The notes beneath the pieces were generated by a model. The model was not told where the DNA came from, ran no database searches, and saw only the letters and a program-made list of their open reading frames with translations. Shown in pieces: positions 5,992 through 6,613 of a DNA stretch of 6,613 nucleotides. The DNA comes from Synergistetes bacterium JGI 0000079-D21 (GTDB lineage Bacteria > Synergistota > Synergistia > Synergistales > 79-D21): assembly GCA_000402835.1 (NCBI GenBank), contig AQRZ01000013.1, forward strand, positions 1-6,613, given 5' to 3'. Numbering within the stretch: the first letter of the stretch is position 1; each line of letters starts with the position of its first letter. A program made the translations under genes and the position numbers.

Positions 5992-6492
5992 TTATTTCTT
6001 CTCTCCCAGGACGACGGCAAGGTCTTCCAGGAGGGCCTGGAGTTCCTCCTCGTGGTTCACCTCGTCCTGGAGGATGGACAGGACCATGTTGTAGGTCAGG
6101 AGATCCTTGTCCTTCGTCATCTCGGCCAGGGCCGAGTAAACCGAGATGGCGCACTGCTCCCCCTTGATGTTCTGTTCGAGGATCTTCGCGACGAACGGAT
6201 CCTCCGGGGCATCGTAGCCGCAGTTCGTCCACTTGTACCATCCCTCGGGGGTCGTCACCGGGGTGCCCCCGAGCTGGATGATCCGCATCGCCACCATGTC
6301 CGCGTGCCTCAGCTCGTCGGCCGAATGCTGGACCAGCTCCGCGATGACCGCTTCCTTCGTCGGCCCCTTGACGAGCTTCGCCCCGAGCCAGTACTGGTAA
6401 TAGGCCAGCCATTCGTCCGCAAATGCCCGGTTGAGGAGCTTCAGCACCTCGTCCACATCCATGCCGACGATCGAACGTCCCCTTGTACCCAT
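5992..6492 (-). CDS. Ferritin-like diiron protein, Dps-like (DPSL/thioferritin) type
   Basis: This four-helix-bundle protein is likely to store iron or consume peroxide as part of oxidative-stress defence in the cytoplasm, probably as a multimeric cage. From ATG 6492 it has 166 residues. The bacterioferritin-like diiron ligand pattern is complete: Glu27 (DEWLAYYQYW), Glu60 and His63 (DELRH), Glu112 (KGEQC), Glu144 and His147 (DEVNH). Two cysteines, Cys91 (TNCGYDAPEDP) and Cys114 (GEQCAISVY), sit where I recall the Sulfolobus Dps-like protein having its conserved cysteine pair (also in an EQCAI context); this is the 'thioferritin' hallmark. There is no sign of a haem-binding Met in a bacterioferritin context that I can assign. 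ATG 6492 is preferred over GTG 6498, since AAGGGGG at 6506-6500 is 7 nt upstream of the ATG but abuts the GTG. It is monocistronic, closed by the terminator at 5933-5969. A generic rubrerythrin-like or bacterioferritin-like label is the fallback. Confidence 0.88.
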   Translation of the reverse strand: MGTRGRSIVGMDVDEVLKLLNRAFADEWLAYYQYWLGAKLVKGPTKEAVIAELVQHSADELRHADMVAMRIIQLGGTPVTTPEGWYKWTNCGYDAPEDPFVAKILEQNIKGEQCAISVYSALAEMTKDKDLLTYNMVLSILQDEVNHEEELQALLEDLAVVLGEKK

Positions 6493-6613
6493 CCTCACTC
6501 CCCCTTTCCGTGTATTTTATTTGGTGATTAGTCCCTATTTGGCACAAAGGGTACAAAGTCACAGACATACTGACAGAGAACAGGGAAGATATCCGTCCTT
6601 CGATTGTTGTATC
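6493..6613 (-). promoter_or_regulatory. Leader and probable promoter region of the thioferritin-like gene; no gene seen
   Basis: This AT-richer stretch holds no convincing coding frame. Two weak promoter readings exist on the minus strand: TTGTAC (6556-6551) with an 18-nt spacer to ACTAAT (6532-6527), or a lone -10-like TAAAAT (6519-6514) close to the ribosome site. I cannot choose between them. AAGGGGG (6506-6500) is the ribosome site for ATG 6492. Confidence 0.4.
6541..6558. repeat. Tandem 9-bp repeat upstream of the thioferritin-like gene
   Basis: The plus strand reads GGCACAAAG then GGTACAAAG, two 9-base units differing at one position. They overlap the candidate -35 box at 6551-6556 and could be a regulator site, but a chance repeat cannot be excluded. 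Confidence 0.4.

Noticed and set aside
4903..6531. A 542-codon open frame on the plus strand
   Set aside because: It lies antisense to ddh and the ferritin-like gene, shows no recognisable domain, and is Arg/Gly/His/Pro-rich as expected of a GC-rich shadow frame.
1..6613. CRISPR arrays, insertion sequences, tRNA or rRNA genes, or phage genes
   Set aside because: No regularly spaced repeats, transposase-like frames, terminal inverted repeats, or structural RNA signatures were seen on either strand.

Overview
The window is GC-rich and every gene I can support lies on the minus strand, so transcription runs from high to low coordinates. It has three units: (1) a single ferritin-like gene at the right; (2) a two-gene unit, a meso-diaminopimelate dehydrogenase followed by a thiamine-diphosphate (ThDP) enzyme; (3) an efflux operon of a TetR regulator, a HlyD-type membrane fusion protein and two ABC ATPases, which runs off the left edge.

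The host looks like a diderm (Gram-negative-type) bacterium, because the efflux operon encodes a periplasmic adaptor. The Dps-like 'thioferritin' and the type-II-like diaminopimelate dehydrogenase would suit an anaerobe. Desulfobacterota or Synergistota are reasonable guesses, but the sequence alone does not fix the taxon.

Layout from right to left. Positions 6493-6613 are a leader without a gene. The thioferritin-like gene (6492 to about 5992) ends at a strong intrinsic terminator (5933-5969). Eleven bases beyond its T-tract begins a near-consensus promoter (5894-5922) for ddh (5835-4927), followed 38 nt later by the ThDP enzyme gene (4888-3181). That gene is interrupted in frame by a run of eight G (3420-3427); removing one G restores a normal full-length protein. 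A second terminator (3114-3149) closes the unit. Its T-tract almost touches the promoter (3081-3108) of the efflux operon, which has a tandem/palindromic candidate operator just downstream of the -10 box (3051-3076). The operon genes overlap or abut: tetR/hlyD by 11 bp, hlyD/ABC-1 by 11 bp, and ABC-1/ABC-2 with one base between stop and start.

Functionally, the efflux operon has the same order as the enterobacterial ybiH(cecR)-ybhG-ybhF-ybhS-ybhR cluster, except that the two ATPase halves of YbhF are separate genes here; the permeases are expected beyond position 1. The first ATPase has Pro where the H-loop His belongs, which suggests an asymmetric ATPase pair. In the metabolic unit, the dehydrogenase makes (or uses) a 2-oxo acid, and the ThDP enzyme is of a class that often acts on 2-oxo acids. 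This suggests a linked amino-acid pathway, but it is an inference.
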